A stretch of DNA of 64,000 bases from positions 6,317,501-6,381,500 of the forward strand of contig NZ_CP087176.1 of the NCBI RefSeq assembly GCF_024748695.1. Direction: 5' to 3'. This DNA is from Pseudomonas sp. B21-040. Its GTDB lineage: Bacteria > Pseudomonadota > Gammaproteobacteria > Pseudomonadales > Pseudomonadaceae. The notes beneath the pieces were generated by a model. It was not told the DNA's origin. It saw only the letters and a program-made list of their open reading frames with translations, and ran no database searches. The position numbers and the translations under genes are program-made. Positions 1 through 9,537 of the stretch are shown one piece after another (the first letter of the stretch is position 1; each line of letters begins with the position of its first letter).

Positions 1-164
1 CCGGCCGTTGGCGTTTCGCTCAATTTGATCAGCGACGGCGCAGCCACTTTGGTGGAACAGCAGGAATCGCCGTGGCCGCCATGCTCGTGCTTCTTTACAG
101 GCTGCAGTGTGTGGCTGTGATCGTGCTCAGCCTTGGGGGTGTGGGTGTGTTGGGAATCGCTCAT
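1..164 (-). CDS. cadA: Heavy-metal (Cd/Zn/Pb) translocating P-type ATPase, N-terminal fragment
   Basis: Partial gene running off the left edge; only the first 54 codons are present. The visible N-terminus is rich in His (HTHTP, EHDHSHT, KKHEHGGHGDSCC) and ends in a CC pair, which matches the metal-binding leader of Pseudomonas CadA-type efflux ATPases. Such pumps export Cd2+, Zn2+ or Pb2+ across the inner membrane using ATP. It is divergent from a CadR-type regulator 84 bp away, with a MerR-type operator between them. The catalytic domains lie outside the window, so the assignment rests on the leader and the context. Confidence 0.8.
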   Translation of the reverse strand, partial: MSDSQHTHTPKAEHDHSHTLQPVKKHEHGGHGDSCCSTKVAAPSLIKLSETPTA

Positions 165-194
165 CAGGTCGCGTCCATAAGGTGCCTGTTGCCA

Positions 195-225
195 AGTAAA
201 GACCCTGTAGCCACTATAGGGTCAA
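195..225 (-). promoter_or_regulatory. CadR operator inside the cadA promoter (MerR type)
   Basis: Reading the minus strand towards cadA, a TTGACC -35 box (220-225) and a TTTACT -10 box (195-200) are separated by 19 bp, the over-long spacer typical of MerR-family activated promoters. The spacer carries an interrupted palindrome, ACCCTATAGT/GCTACAGGGT, that matches the published CadR/PbrR operator style. Metal-bound CadR would untwist this spacer to activate cadA. Direct sequence evidence; the regulator identity is inferred from the neighbouring cadR. Confidence 0.85.
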
Positions 226-248
226 GCACCTATTTGGAGACTGCCGTC

Positions 249-698
249 ATGAAGATCGGAGAACTGGCCAAACTGACCGACTGCGCCGTGGAAACCATCC
301 GCTATTACGAGCGCGAAAGCCTGTTGCCGGAGCCGGCTCGCAGCGACGGCAACTACCGCGTCTACACCCAGGCCCACGCCGAGCGCCTGACCTTCATCCG
401 CAACTGCCGCACCCTCGACATGACGCTGGAAGAAATCCGCAGCCTGCTGGCGTTTCGCGACAGCCCGCAGGATCAGTGCGAAAGCGTGAATGCGTTGATC
501 GACGAGCACATCCACCACGTCAAGGCGCGGATCGATGGGTTACTGGCGTTGCAGACACAATTGCTCGACCTGCGCCAACGCTGTGGCGAAGGGCCGGAGA
601 TTGATCAGTGCGGGATTTTGCAACGGCTGGAAGTGAGTGGCGGGGTTGTGGCGACCGAGGTGGGGCATTCCCATGTCGGCCGCAGTCATGGACATTAG
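249..698 (+). CDS. cadR: Cd(II)/Pb(II)-responsive MerR-family regulator CadR
   Basis: A 149-residue MerR-family protein. It has an N-terminal winged helix (MKIGELAKLTDCAVETIRYYE), a long dimerisation helix, and Cys77, Cys112 and Cys121, which correspond to the metal-binding cysteines of CadR. The C-terminus is His-rich (GHSHVGRSHGH), as in P. putida CadR. The frame is open further upstream, but the ATG at 249 is chosen because it begins exactly at the conserved HTH and lies after the operator. It is divergent from cadA, whose transcription it should activate when Cd2+ or Pb2+ is bound. Confidence 0.93.
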   Translation: MKIGELAKLTDCAVETIRYYERESLLPEPARSDGNYRVYTQAHAERLTFIRNCRTLDMTLEEIRSLLAFRDSPQDQCESVNALIDEHIHHVKARIDGLLALQTQLLDLRQRCGEGPEIDQCGILQRLEVSGGVVATEVGHSHVGRSHGH

Positions 699-716
699 TC
701 CTTCGCCAATTAACGC

Positions 717-1553
717 TCAGACCAATGTGAACTCCAAGGTACCCCGGGGGCCCATGCCATAATTCAGGCCGGGGACCATCCCGGAACCCAGAAACAAACT
801 GCAAAGCAGGTGAACGGACTCTCCGCGATGCGCCTGATAGACAGAAGAATCAATCCGAAACTTGAGGGGTGAATCGGGACTGACCGTTAACTTGCGCTGA
901 TAGTCCCTCCAGGCGCCACCCTGCCCGCCGTTCGGGCTGCTTTTCCAGTGCATTTCAATGGCGTTGTTTGTTCGCAGGTTTTCAATCAGTGGAATGGTTA
1001 GGAAAACGCCATCGGGATGTTGATCAATATCCAGAACTCCCTCCGATACGTCGTCAATAGAAATCGGGGCGGTTTGAATCAGTGCCTGGGCGAACGTCAT
1101 GTACAACGATGCGGAAGGTAATGCGCTCCCCCCTCTTTCGATAACAAAAATAACCTCAACCCGGTCGCCTTCAAACGGGCGTGCCGTTTCGTCAGGAACA
1201 GCAAACTGCAACGAGGTGAAACTCAGTACTGGCTGAGGTGGTGACTGGTAACTTTTCCCGCTGCCACCAAGCGCCTGCCACTGCACCCGAACCTGATCAC
1301 CGATCTGAAATTCCCTGTCATTTACTGACACAACCACGCGCAGAGAATCGACGAAGATAGGTGCGCCAGTGAATATTTCCATAGGCACCACGCAATCCCA
1401 TGGAGCGAGGCTTGGGATGAAATGAAAAAGTCCGGATCGGCTTTCGCAGCCAATAAGCGGTAAACCGGTTAATTGACTACTCAAGTGCTCTGGCGAGAGA
1501 CCGATAGGGCTTTGCGAAAACCCGGTAGTTGCACGGGGCGCAATGATTGTCAT
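717..1553 (-). CDS. Hypothetical protein, predicted beta-rich
   Basis: A 278-residue protein with no family I recognise. The start is set at 1553, where an AGGAG ribosome site precedes MTIIAPRATTGF; an 18-codon upstream extension has no such site. There is no signal peptide or membrane segment. Alternating hydrophobic/polar stretches such as LRVVVSVNDREF, DRVEVIFVIERGG and VFLTIPLIEN suggest beta-sandwich (Ig-like) folds, perhaps two repeats. It is convergent with cadR (18 bp apart) and sits alone upstream of thyA, with an AT-rich stretch (1600-1690) behind its start. Possibly an accessory insertion in a conserved neighbourhood; function unknown. Confidence 0.6.
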   Translation of the reverse strand: MTIIAPRATTGFSQSPIGLSPEHLSSQLTGLPLIGCESRSGLFHFIPSLAPWDCVVPMEIFTGAPIFVDSLRVVVSVNDREFQIGDQVRVQWQALGGSGKSYQSPPQPVLSFTSLQFAVPDETARPFEGDRVEVIFVIERGGSALPSASLYMTFAQALIQTAPISIDDVSEGVLDIDQHPDGVFLTIPLIENLRTNNAIEMHWKSSPNGGQGGAWRDYQRKLTVSPDSPLKFRIDSSVYQAHRGESVHLLCSLFLGSGMVPGLNYGMGPRGTLEFTLV

Positions 1554-1694
1554 GACGAAGCTCCTGAAATAAAGAAAGGGTGTTGCTGACCACGTCCTAA
1601 TGGCCATTCAAACACCCTAGCATTCGTTCGCCCACTGTCAAAAATGACAGCCAGATAGACCTTTTTCTAATATAAAAATCTATCCGCCCATCTA

Positions 1695-2666
1695 TTAAAC
1701 CGCCATCGGCGCGGTCATCGGCGCGTGGTGCTCGTAACCTTCCAGCGAGAAATCGCTCGGTTCGATCAGCTCCAGCCACTCCGGCTGATAAACGCCGGTC
1801 TTGGCAAACGCCGGCACACGATCACTGATCACCAGTTTCGGCATCGGGAACGGCTCGCGCTTGAGCTGTTCATTGAGCATGTCCAGGTGGTTCTCGTAGA
1901 CATGCGCGTCGCCGATGAAATAGGTGAACCAGCGCGGCGTGTAGCCGGTCAGGCGACCGATCAGGCTCAGCAGCGCCGCGCCTTCGGTGAGGTTGAACGG
2001 CGTACCGAGGCCTAGGTCGTTGGAACGGATGTAGAGGGTCAGGGAAATCTCCTTGGTCTCGACATTCGGGTGGAACTGGTACAGCAGATGGCACGGCGGC
2101 AGGGCCATTTCATCGAGCTGGGCAACGTTCCAGCCGTGGAACAGAATGCGGCGGCTGCCCGGGTCTTTGATGATGGTGTCGACGCACTGACGAATCTGGT
2201 CAATCGCCTTGTACAGCACGACGTAAGCCTGGCCGTCTTCTTCGCCTTCAGCGATCTGGCGGTAGCCTTGGCCCAATGTCTGTTCGATAGCGGCCTTATT
2301 GCTGACCGGGATCTGTTTGTACGCTGGCCATTTGCGCCATTGCACACCGTAGATTTCGCCGAGGTCGTCTTCGCCCTGGCGGAACGGGTTGGCCAGCCAC
2401 TGCGCATTTTCGTTGGCGTTCTGGTCCCAGACCTTGCAGCCCAACGCGCGGAATTCGGCGGCGTTGTTAACGCCACGCAGAAAACCGCACATCTCGCCGA
2501 TGGCCGATTTGAAAGCCATCTTGCGCGTGGTGATCGCCGGGAAACCTTCCTTGAGGTCATAGCGCAGCATCGCACCCGGAAAGCTGATGGTGTTCACGCC
2601 CGTGCGGTTGGCTTGCTTGGTGCCGTTCTTGATGACGTGGGCGACCAGTTCGAGATATTGCTTCAT
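1695..2666 (-). CDS. thyA: Thymidylate synthase
   Basis: Makes dTMP from dUMP with methylene-tetrahydrofolate. The 323-residue protein carries the substrate loop near its start ([11 protein letters not shown]), the catalytic cysteine in [11 protein letters not shown], the following [17 protein letters not shown] dUMP-binding segment and the C-terminal YEHHAPM. It is about 60 residues longer than the E. coli enzyme because of an internal segment (around residues 95-150), a form common in Pseudomonas. The gene lies 50 bp downstream of lgt on the same strand, so lgt-thyA is probably one transcript, as in many proteobacteria. Confidence 0.97.
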   Translation of the reverse strand: MKQYLELVAHVIKNGTKQANRTGVNTISFPGAMLRYDLKEGFPAITTRKMAFKSAIGEMCGFLRGVNNAAEFRALGCKVWDQNANENAQWLANPFRQGEDDLGEIYGVQWRKWPAYKQIPVSNKAAIEQTLGQGYRQIAEGEEDGQAYVVLYKAIDQIRQCVDTIIKDPGSRRILFHGWNVAQLDEMALPPCHLLYQFHPNVETKEISLTLYIRSNDLGLGTPFNLTEGAALLSLIGRLTGYTPRWFTYFIGDAHVYENHLDMLNEQLKREPFPMPKLVISDRVPAFAKTGVYQPEWLELIEPSDFSLEGYEHHAPMTAPMAV

Positions 2667-2716
2667 GAGTTACCTGTGTCCTTGAACCCGGAGACCGTTG
2701 CCCCCGGGGTTCGAAT

Positions 2717-3529
2717 TTATACGGCTGCTGCTGGCGTCGCCGGGGCACGGTGATACGCCAGCCAGATCAGGAACAGACCGCCGACAATCATCGGCACGCA
2801 GAGCACTTGGCCCATGGTCAGCCAGTTCCAGGCCAGATAGCCCAGTTGCGCGTCCGGTACGCGGACGAATTCGACGATGAAACGGAAGATGCCATAGAAC
2901 AGCGCGAACATCCCGGACACCGCCATGGTCGGCCGCGGCTTGCGCGAGAACAACCAGAGGATGAGGAACAGTGCCACGCCTTCCAGCGCGAACTGGTACA
3001 GCTGCGACGGATGGCGCGGCAACTGCGACGGATCGCTGAACGGCGGGAAGATCATTGCCCACGGCACGTCGGTCGGCTTGCCCCACAATTCGGCGTTGAT
3101 GAAGTTGCCGATACGCCCGGCGCCCAGGCCGATCGGCACCATCGGCGCGACGAAATCCATCAGCTGGAAGAACGACTTGTTGTTCTTTTTACCAAACCAC
3201 AACGCCGCCAGCATCACGCCGATGAACCCGCCGTGGAACGACATGCCGCCCTTCCACACTTCAAAAATCAGCGCCGGGTTGGCCAGGTACGCGTGCAGAT
3301 CGTAGAACAGCACATACCCCAAACGGCCACCGACAATGACACCCATCGACATCCAGAAGACCATGTCGGAGAGCTTCTCCTTGGTCCAGGTCGGGTCGAA
3401 ACGGTTCATCCGACGGGACGCCAGCAGCCAGGCGCCGCCAATGCCGATCAGGTACATCAAGCCGTACCAGTGGATTTTCAGCGGACCGATGGCCAGGGCC
3501 ACCGGGTCGATCTGCGGGTAAGGCAGCAT
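2717..3529 (-). CDS. lgt: Prolipoprotein diacylglyceryl transferase
   Basis: Inner-membrane enzyme that moves diacylglycerol from phosphatidylglycerol to the lipobox cysteine of prolipoproteins, the first step of lipoprotein maturation. The 270-residue protein has about seven hydrophobic segments, the N-terminal [11 protein letters not shown] motif, HGGFIG, and the family signature [13 protein letters not shown] containing the essential Arg and Asn. Length and start fit the family. It is followed by thyA and preceded 80 bp upstream by a TauE/SafE exporter gene on the same strand. Confidence 0.97.
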   Translation of the reverse strand: MLPYPQIDPVALAIGPLKIHWYGLMYLIGIGGAWLLASRRMNRFDPTWTKEKLSDMVFWMSMGVIVGGRLGYVLFYDLHAYLANPALIFEVWKGGMSFHGGFIGVMLAALWFGKKNNKSFFQLMDFVAPMVPIGLGAGRIGNFINAELWGKPTDVPWAMIFPPFSDPSQLPRHPSQLYQFALEGVALFLILWLFSRKPRPTMAVSGMFALFYGIFRFIVEFVRVPDAQLGYLAWNWLTMGQVLCVPMIVGGLFLIWLAYHRAPATPAAAV

Positions 3530-3609
3530 TGCGACTCCTCGTTAGAGTTGAAACCAAAATTCCCGGGCGACGCTGCCACCTCAGGATTAAGTCAGGATTG
3601 CGCGGGTCG

Positions 3610-4392
3610 TCAGAGCAAGAAACTCAGGCCGACGCAGAACAGCAAAGCGGCAAACAGTCTTTTCAGCAACTTCGGCGACAGCCTGTGGGCCAGTCGCGCG
3701 CCGATACGGGCGAAGACCATGCTGGTCAGGGCAATGCCCAACAGTGCCGGCAAATAAATAAAACCGAGACTATGGGCCGGCAGCAACGGATCGTGCCAGC
3801 CCAGGATCATGAAACTTAACGCACTGGCCAATGCGATCGGCAGACCGCAGGCCGACGATGTGGCCACGGCCTGTTGCATCGGCACACTGCGCCAGGTCAG
3901 GAACGGCACGGTCAAGGAGCCGCCGCCAATCCCGAAAATCGCCGAGGCCCAGCCAATCACACTGCCAGCCATGGTCAGACCGAGTTTGCCCGGCACCGTG
4001 CGGCTGGCCTTGGGCTTGACGTCCAGCGCCAGTTGCGCGGCGATGACCAGGGCGAACACACCGATGATTTTCTGCAAATTCGGACCGGAGATCGCTTCGG
4101 CCGTCAGTGCGCCGAAACCGGCGCCCATCAAAATGCCCACGGTCATCCAGACGAAAATCGGCCAACGCACCGCGCCACGACGATGGTGTTCGCGCACGGC
4201 GTTGACCGAGGTAAAGATAATCGTCGCCAGGGAGGTACCGACCGCCAGATGGGTCAGAATCGATGCATCGAAGCCCTGCAAGGTGAAACTGAATACCAGC
4301 ACGGGGACGATAATGATCCCGCCGCCGACCCCGAACAGCCCGGCCAGCACGCCTGCGCAGGCGCCCAGCGCCAGATAGAGCAGAAATTCCAT
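3610..4392 (-). CDS. TauE/SafE-family sulfite/anion exporter
   Basis: A 260-residue integral membrane protein with about eight hydrophobic helices. The first one carries a glycine-rich GLFGVGGGIIIVP motif that is repeated in the second half as IFGIGGGSLTVPF, the internal duplication typical of TauE/SafE. The start at 4392 (MEFLLYLALG) is preceded by an AAGG-type ribosome site; the open frame extends upstream but loses the topology expected at the N-terminus. The family exports sulfite, sulfoacetate or related anions, but the substrate cannot be read here. It lies upstream of lgt-thyA. Confidence 0.85.
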   Translation of the reverse strand: MEFLLYLALGACAGVLAGLFGVGGGIIIVPVLVFSFTLQGFDASILTHLAVGTSLATIIFTSVNAVREHHRRGAVRWPIFVWMTVGILMGAGFGALTAEAISGPNLQKIIGVFALVIAAQLALDVKPKASRTVPGKLGLTMAGSVIGWASAIFGIGGGSLTVPFLTWRSVPMQQAVATSSACGLPIALASALSFMILGWHDPLLPAHSLGFIYLPALLGIALTSMVFARIGARLAHRLSPKLLKRLFAALLFCVGLSFLL

Positions 4393-4524
4393 GACCTTCC
4401 TTGTACGCTTCTCAAAAAAGCACCGGCATAGTAACGGATGCGGGGCCCAAGGCTCCACTGGATGGCGATGGATACCCGTGCGATGTCTGCGTAGAGTGAG
4501 CAAAAAACACACAAGGACCACCTT

Positions 4525-5271
4525 ATGTGCCTGATTGTTTTCGCCTGGCGACCGGGTCACGCCCAGCCGCTGATCGTGGCGGCCAACCGCGACGAGTTCT
4601 ACGCGCGCCCCAGCCTGCCCTTGGCGCAATGGCCAGAAGCTGCGCACGTTCATGCCGGTCGCGACCTGGAGGCCGGCGGCACCTGGCTCGGTGTCGGCGC
4701 CAATGGGCGCTTTGCGGCGCTGACCAATATTCGTGATCCGCACCGACCACCCGGACGCAAGTCTCGCGGTGAACTGGTGGCGCGGTTTCTCACCGGGGAG
4801 CTGCCGATTGACGACTATTTAGCCGACGTTGTCGCCCGCTCGCCGGAATATGGCGGATTTAACCTGCTGGTCGGCAATGGCAATGAGCTCTGGCACTTCA
4901 ATGCCCGGGAATCCGAGGCCGTGATGCTGGTGCCTGGGGTGTATGGGTTATCCAACGCCGGGCTGGATACGCCCTGGCCGAAGTTGCTCAAGGCCAAGGC
5001 GGCATTGAATGAGGTGCTGGAAGACCCACAACCTCAAGCACTATTGGCGCTGTTGAGCGATTCGCAGACTGCGCCATTTGCCGAGCTGCCGGATACAGGG
5101 GTGGGGCTGGCGACCGAGACGTTGTTGTCGAGTGTGTTTATTGCCAGCCAAAGCTACGGGACCCGGGCGAGCACGGCGTTGATTGTGCAGGCGGATGGCT
5201 CGCGGCATCTGGTCGAACGGAGTTTCGGGCCGTATGGCGGGCATCTTGGGGAAGTGGAGATCAGGCTTTAG
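4525..5271 (+). CDS. NRDE-family (TANGO2-like) protein
   Basis: A 248-residue protein starting MCLIVFAWRPG, with the family-defining NRDE motif at about residue 26 (AANRDEFYARPS) and the downstream GGTWLGV and NIRDP segments of the NRDE/TANGO2 family. The N-terminal Cys2 resembles Ntn-hydrolase-like nucleophiles, but no activity is firmly established for bacterial members. No signal peptide. Divergent from the TauE/SafE gene (132 bp gap) and convergent with ptsP. Family assignment is confident; function is not known. Confidence 0.88.
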   Translation: MCLIVFAWRPGHAQPLIVAANRDEFYARPSLPLAQWPEAAHVHAGRDLEAGGTWLGVGANGRFAALTNIRDPHRPPGRKSRGELVARFLTGELPIDDYLADVVARSPEYGGFNLLVGNGNELWHFNARESEAVMLVPGVYGLSNAGLDTPWPKLLKAKAALNEVLEDPQPQALLALLSDSQTAPFAELPDTGVGLATETLLSSVFIASQSYGTRASTALIVQADGSRHLVERSFGPYGGHLGEVEIRL

Positions 5272-5287
5272 TTTTGTGTTGGCTGGA

Positions 5288-5360
5288 CGGCAAGCCTTGC
5301 TCCTACAGGTCTGTGGCTGCACGACACAAATCCGTAGGAGCATGGCTTGCCCGCGATGGG
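5288..5360. repeat. REP-type imperfect palindrome
   Basis: Two inverted arms, GGCAAGCCTTGCTCCTAC and GTAGGAGCATGGCTTGCC, lie between the convergent NRDE gene and ptsP. This is the Pseudomonas GTAGGAGC...GCTTGCC REP type, arranged as a pair (REPIN-like). It may act as a transcription end or mRNA stabiliser. Confidence 0.75.
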
Positions 5361-5372
5361 GCCGCCGCAGAA

Positions 5373-7652
5373 TTAGAGGGGCTTGATCGCCGCTGGATTG
5401 ATCATCCGCGCCAACCCGAGGTTTTTCAGCGCCAGTTGCAGCGAGCTGTGGATAACTTGCGGGTTGTCGATGGTCATCAGCTCGGCCAGCAATTCCTTGG
5501 CCTTGCTCAGGTTGATCTGGCGCAGCATCCACTTCACTTTCGGCAAGTTGGTGGCGTTCATCGACAGGCTGTCGAAGCCCATCGCCATCAACAGCACCGC
5601 CGCCGCCGGGTCACCGGCCATCTCACCGCAGATACTCACGGGCTTGCCTTCGGCATGGGCGTCACGCACCACGTTCTGCAAGGCCTGGAGCACCGCCGGG
5701 TGCAGGTAGTCGTAAAGGTCGGCCACCCGCGGGTTGTTGCGGTCGACGGCCAGCAGGTACTGAGTCAGGTCGTTGGAGCCGACCGACAGGAAGTCCACTT
5801 GCCGCGCCAGTTCCTTGGTCTGATACACCGCCGCCGGAATCTCGATCATCACGCCAATCGGCGGCATCGGCACATCGGTGCCTTCGTCGCGCACTTCGCC
5901 CCACGCCCGGTGGATCAGGTGCAAGGCTTCTTCGAGTTCGTGGGTGCCGGAGATCATCGGCAGCAGAATCCGCAAGTTGTTCAAGCCTTCGCTGGCCTTG
6001 AGCATGGCGCGGGTCTGGACCAGGAAAATTTCCGGGTGGTCGAGGGTGACGCGAATCCCGCGCCAGCCCAGGAACGGGTTGTCTTCCTTGATCGGAAAGT
6101 ACGACAAGGCCTTGTCGCCGCCGATGTCGAGGCTGCGCATGGTCACCGGTTGCGGGTGAAACGCGGCGAGCTGCTCGCGGTAGATCGCCAGTTGTTCCTT
6201 TTCGCTCGGGAAACGCTGGTTGATCATGAACGGCACTTCGGTGCGGTACAGACCCACGCCTTCAGCGCCACGCTTCTGCGCCCGCGCCACGTCCGCCAGC
6301 AAACCGGTATTGACCCACAACGGCATGCGGTGACCATCGAGGGTCACGCACGGCAAGTCGCGCAGTGCATCCAGCCCGAGGGCCAGTTGCTTCTCTTCCT
6401 CGACCACTTCGGCGAACTGCTTGCGCAGTACATCGCTGGGGTTGGTGTAGACCTCGCCGTGGTAGCCGTCGACGATCATCTGGATGCCGTCGACTTTCGA
6501 GTACGGCAAGTCGACCAGGCCCATCACCGTCGGGATACCCATGGCTCGCGCCAGGATCGCGACGTGGGAGTTACCGGAGCCGAGTACCGACACCAGACCG
6601 GCCAGCTTGCCTTCCGGCACCTCGCCGAGCATGGCCGGCGTCAGTTCTTCGCTGACCAGAATGGTGTTGTCGGGATAAACCAGGGTTTGCTGACGCTCTT
6701 CCTGCAAATAGGCGAGCAGGCGGCGACCGAGGTCCTTGACGTCCGAGGCACGCTCACGCAGGTAGGCGTCGTCCATCAATTCGAAACGGTTGACGTGATC
6801 GGTGACCACTTGACGCAGTGCGCCCTGGGCCCACTGACCGGTCTTGATGACGGTGGTCACTTCGCTGCCCAGCGCGGCGTCGTCGAGCATCATCAGATAG
6901 ACATCGAACAAGGCGCGCTCTTCCGGGCGCAATTGTGTCGCGAGCTTGGCCGACAGCGTGCGCATATCGGCGCGCACGCCTTCGATGGCGGTCTTGAACA
7001 GCCCGAGTTCGGCGTCGATGTCGACAATAGTCTTGTCCGGCACCACGTCCAGATCGGCGGGCGGCAGCATGACCACCGCCGTACCGACCGCCGCCCCCGG
7101 CGAACCCGGCACGCCGACAAACTTGGCTTCCTGGATGCCTTTGCCCTGACGGCCCAGGCCACGGATCGACCCGGTGGCCTCGGCGTGGGCGATAACGCCA
7201 GCCAGTTGCGCGCTCATGGTCACGAGGAAGGCTTCTTCACCTTCATCGAACTGGCGGCGTTCTTTTTGCTGGATGACCAACACGCCGACAACGCGGCGGT
7301 GGTGAATGATCGGCGCCCCGAGGAATGAAGCGAAGCGCTCTTCACCGGTCTCGGCGAAGTAGCGGTAGCGCGGGTGGTCCGCAGCGTTTTCGAGGTTCAG
7401 GGGTTCTTCGCGCGTACCGACCAGGCCAACCAGACCTTCGTTGGGTGCCATGCTGACTTTGCCGATCGAGCGCTTGTTCAAGCCCTCGGTAGCCATCAGC
7501 ACGAAGCGGTTGGTCTCGGGGTCAAGCAGGTAGACCGAGCAGACCTGGCTGCCCATGGCCTCTTTGACGCGCAACACAATAATCCCCAACGCCGCCTTGA
7601 GATCCTTGGCGGAGTTAACTTCCTGGACGATCTTGCGCAGCGTATTGAGCAT
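5373..7652 (-). CDS. ptsP: PEP-protein phosphotransferase of the nitrogen PTS (EI-Ntr)
   Basis: First enzyme of the PTS-Ntr phosphorelay: autophosphorylates from PEP and passes the phosphate to NPr. The 759-residue protein begins with a GAF domain (about 1-150) that in related enzymes senses glutamine or 2-oxoglutarate. It continues with the EI N-domain holding the phosphohistidine motif GSGNSHVAILARAMGIPTV, and ends with the PEP-utilising barrel (LDIGGDKALSYF, GSNDLTQYLLAVDR, CGEMAGDP). It lies 22 bp downstream of rppH, the usual rppH-ptsP operon. Confidence 0.97.
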   Translation of the reverse strand: MLNTLRKIVQEVNSAKDLKAALGIIVLRVKEAMGSQVCSVYLLDPETNRFVLMATEGLNKRSIGKVSMAPNEGLVGLVGTREEPLNLENAADHPRYRYFAETGEERFASFLGAPIIHHRRVVGVLVIQQKERRQFDEGEEAFLVTMSAQLAGVIAHAEATGSIRGLGRQGKGIQEAKFVGVPGSPGAAVGTAVVMLPPADLDVVPDKTIVDIDAELGLFKTAIEGVRADMRTLSAKLATQLRPEERALFDVYLMMLDDAALGSEVTTVIKTGQWAQGALRQVVTDHVNRFELMDDAYLRERASDVKDLGRRLLAYLQEERQQTLVYPDNTILVSEELTPAMLGEVPEGKLAGLVSVLGSGNSHVAILARAMGIPTVMGLVDLPYSKVDGIQMIVDGYHGEVYTNPSDVLRKQFAEVVEEEKQLALGLDALRDLPCVTLDGHRMPLWVNTGLLADVARAQKRGAEGVGLYRTEVPFMINQRFPSEKEQLAIYREQLAAFHPQPVTMRSLDIGGDKALSYFPIKEDNPFLGWRGIRVTLDHPEIFLVQTRAMLKASEGLNNLRILLPMISGTHELEEALHLIHRAWGEVRDEGTDVPMPPIGVMIEIPAAVYQTKELARQVDFLSVGSNDLTQYLLAVDRNNPRVADLYDYLHPAVLQALQNVVRDAHAEGKPVSICGEMAGDPAAAVLLMAMGFDSLSMNATNLPKVKWMLRQINLSKAKELLAELMTIDNPQVIHSSLQLALKNLGLARMINPAAIKPL

Positions 7653-7674
7653 GGCTCGGGGTCGAACTCCGTCG

Positions 7675-8154
7675 TCAGTCGCGCGTTAAAAGGCGCGGGG
7701 CAAGCTCTTTGAGAGCGCGTCGATACACCTCGCGCTTGAATGTCACCACCTGGCCCAACGGATACCAATAGCTGACCCAGCGCCAGCCATCGAACTCCGG
7801 TTTACCGGTCAAATCCATCCGCACCCGCTGCTCGTTGGAGATCAGGCGCAGGAGAAACCATTTCTGTTTCTGGCCGATGCACAGCGGTTGGCTGTGGGTA
7901 CGGACCAGACGTTGCGGCAAACGATAGCGCAACCAGCCCCGGGTGCAGGCGAGAATTTCAACATCTTCGCGCTCCAGACCCACTTCTTCGTTCAACTCGC
8001 GGTACAAGGCGTCTTCCGGCGTCTCCTGGGGGTTGATCCCTCCCTGTGGAAACTGCCAGGCATCTTGATTGATACGGCGAGCCCATAGCACCTGTCCGGC
8101 ATCATTCGTGAGAATGATCCCGACATTGGGGCGGAAACCATCGGGGTCGATCAC
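7675..8154 (-). CDS. rppH: RNA 5'-pyrophosphohydrolase (Nudix)
   Basis: Removes pyrophosphate from 5'-triphosphorylated mRNA and so starts RNase E-dependent decay. The Nudix box [20 protein letters not shown] spans about residues 38-57. A GTG start at 8154 (first residues [12 protein letters not shown]) is chosen because it gives the family-standard 159 residues and has a GAGG ribosome site nine bases upstream; the open frame runs 48 codons further back without conserved sequence. Co-transcribed with ptsP and divergent from the HAD phosphatase gene. Confidence 0.95.
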   Translation of the reverse strand: MIDPDGFRPNVGIILTNDAGQVLWARRINQDAWQFPQGGINPQETPEDALYRELNEEVGLEREDVEILACTRGWLRYRLPQRLVRTHSQPLCIGQKQKWFLLRLISNEQRVRMDLTGKPEFDGWRWVSYWYPLGQVVTFKREVYRRALKELAPRLLTRD

Positions 8155-8297
8155 GGCAACAACCTCGCAAACGCATGTCGCCGCATTGTTCCACAAAGGT
8201 TGTGAAGGCAGCAACGAGCCGGCCAACCTTATGTGCACTCTTGTGAAAAGTCCGTATTCTGGGCGCCTTTCTACAGACTTTTCAGCGAGTAACTGCA

Positions 8298-8954
8298 ATG
8301 CGCCTGGCTTTATTCGACTTGGACAACACTCTTCTGGGCGGCGACAGTGACCACGCCTGGGGCGATTACCTGTGCGAACGCGGCTTCCTCGACGCCGTCG
8401 CCTACAAGACTCGCAACGACGAGTTCTATCAGGATTACCTGGCCGGCAAGCTGGATAACGCCGCCTACCTGAACTTCTGCCTGGAAGTCCTCGGCCGCAC
8501 CGAGATGACCGTGCTCGATCAGTGGCACAGCGACTACATGCGCGACTGCATCGAACCGATCGTGTTGCCCAAGGCCCTCGAACTGCTGGCCAAGCACCGC
8601 GACGCCGGCGACAAACTGGTGATCATCACCGCGACCAATCGCTTCGTCACCGGGCCGATTGCCCAGCGCCTGGGCGTTGAAACCTTGATCGCCACCGAGT
8701 GCGAGATGGTCGATGGCCGCTACACCGGGCGCAGTACCGACGTACCGTGCTTCCGTGAAGGCAAGGTAACGCGCTTGAATCGTTGGCTGGACGAGACCGG
8801 GCATTCACTGGAAGGCAGCTACTTCTATAGCGACTCGATGAATGATTTGCCGTTGCTGGAGCAGGTAACCCACCCGATCGCGGTTGATCCTGATCCGAAT
8901 CTGCGTGCCGAAGCCCAGAAGCGTGGCTGGCCGGTGATCAGTCTGCGCCTCTGA
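8298..8954 (+). CDS. HAD-superfamily phosphatase, IB subfamily
   Basis: A 218-residue HAD hydrolase. Motif I is FDLDNTLL at the N-terminus (Asp nucleophile and acid/base Asp), motif II is around VIITATNRF, and motif IV is [13 protein letters not shown]. The all-alpha cap between motifs I and II is of the SerB/PSPase-like type. Members act on phosphoserine, histidinol phosphate or similar small phosphate esters; the substrate here is not determinable. Cytosolic, no signal peptide. Divergent from rppH with a 143 bp gap that must contain both promoters. Confidence 0.88.
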   Translation: MRLALFDLDNTLLGGDSDHAWGDYLCERGFLDAVAYKTRNDEFYQDYLAGKLDNAAYLNFCLEVLGRTEMTVLDQWHSDYMRDCIEPIVLPKALELLAKHRDAGDKLVIITATNRFVTGPIAQRLGVETLIATECEMVDGRYTGRSTDVPCFREGKVTRLNRWLDETGHSLEGSYFYSDSMNDLPLLEQVTHPIAVDPDPNLRAEAQKRGWPVISLRL

Positions 8955-8960
8955 TTACAT

Positions 8961-9064
8961 CTGTAGCAGCTGCCGAGGCACGAGGCTGCGTTGCGGTCCG
9001 CAGGGCCGTCCTCAAGGGCAGCTTCGCAGCCCATCGCAGCCTCGTACCTCGGCAGCTGCTACAG
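8961..9064. repeat. Long inverted repeat, CTGTAGCAGCTGCCG type
   Basis: A 30-base left arm beginning CTGTAGCAGCTGCCGAGG pairs, with one mismatch, with a right arm ending CCTCGGCAGCTGCTACAG. It lies between convergent genes. The same 15-base tip (CTGTAGCAGCTGCCG) recurs at 26370 and 31544, so this is a dispersed family distinct from the GTAGGAGC type. Confidence 0.8.
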
Positions 9065-9072
9065 AGACTGCC

Positions 9073-9498
9073 TTAGATGGGTTTGGCTCCCATCAACCCC
9101 GCAATGGCCACAAAACAGACAAAACTGAACAACGCCAACGCAAAGGTAAATTTACCGACGCTAACCGGCGCCTTGCGCAGTTTGTTCAGCCGCACCAGCA
9201 ACCAGAACCATGCCAGCGCCGCCACGGTGTACAGCACGCTGGAGGCCAGCAACCACGTCTGCCCCAGCGGCCAACCCACCAGATGCACCATGCACCAGCC
9301 TGTAACCGGCATGCTCAGCAGCGCCAGGCCCATCAGCAGCCAGACAAACACCCTTGGCCGCTGCAAGGTGCGGCTTCCCGCCGTCGCGTCACCCTTGCGC
9401 CGCGCAAGTAAAACCCAGACGCCCAGGCCCAGTGCGCTGATCAGCAACACAACCGTTGCGACCATGTGCGCCGCTTTCAGGGCAGATAACGTTTCCAT
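9073..9498 (-). CDS. Small integral membrane protein, DUF2269-like
   Basis: A 141-residue protein with four clear hydrophobic helices (about residues 9-31, 48-70, 78-102 and 116-137), and short basic loops between them (RRKGD, RLNKLRK). A conserved-looking KAAHMV precedes helix 1, and WCMVHLVG ends helix 2. This resembles DUF2269/CopD-like four-helix membrane proteins, in which histidines in the helices may bind haem or metal, but no function is established. It is followed 39 bp upstream on the same strand by the end of the threonine dehydratase gene's promoter-proximal neighbour ilvA, suggesting possible co-transcription. Confidence 0.7.
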   Translation of the reverse strand: METLSALKAAHMVATVVLLISALGLGVWVLLARRKGDATAGSRTLQRPRVFVWLLMGLALLSMPVTGWCMVHLVGWPLGQTWLLASSVLYTVAALAWFWLLVRLNKLRKAPVSVGKFTFALALFSFVCFVAIAGLMGAKPI

Positions 9499-9537
9499 TG
9501 TTCGATTTCCTTATGGCCTGCCCATCAGCGTAGCCGT

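Noticed and set aside
5274..7328. 684-residue open frame on the plus strand opposite ptsP
   Set aside because: Antisense to the well-supported ptsP; composition (HRQ, GRQ, VDVQ-like runs) is typical of mirror frames in GC-rich DNA, with no domain.
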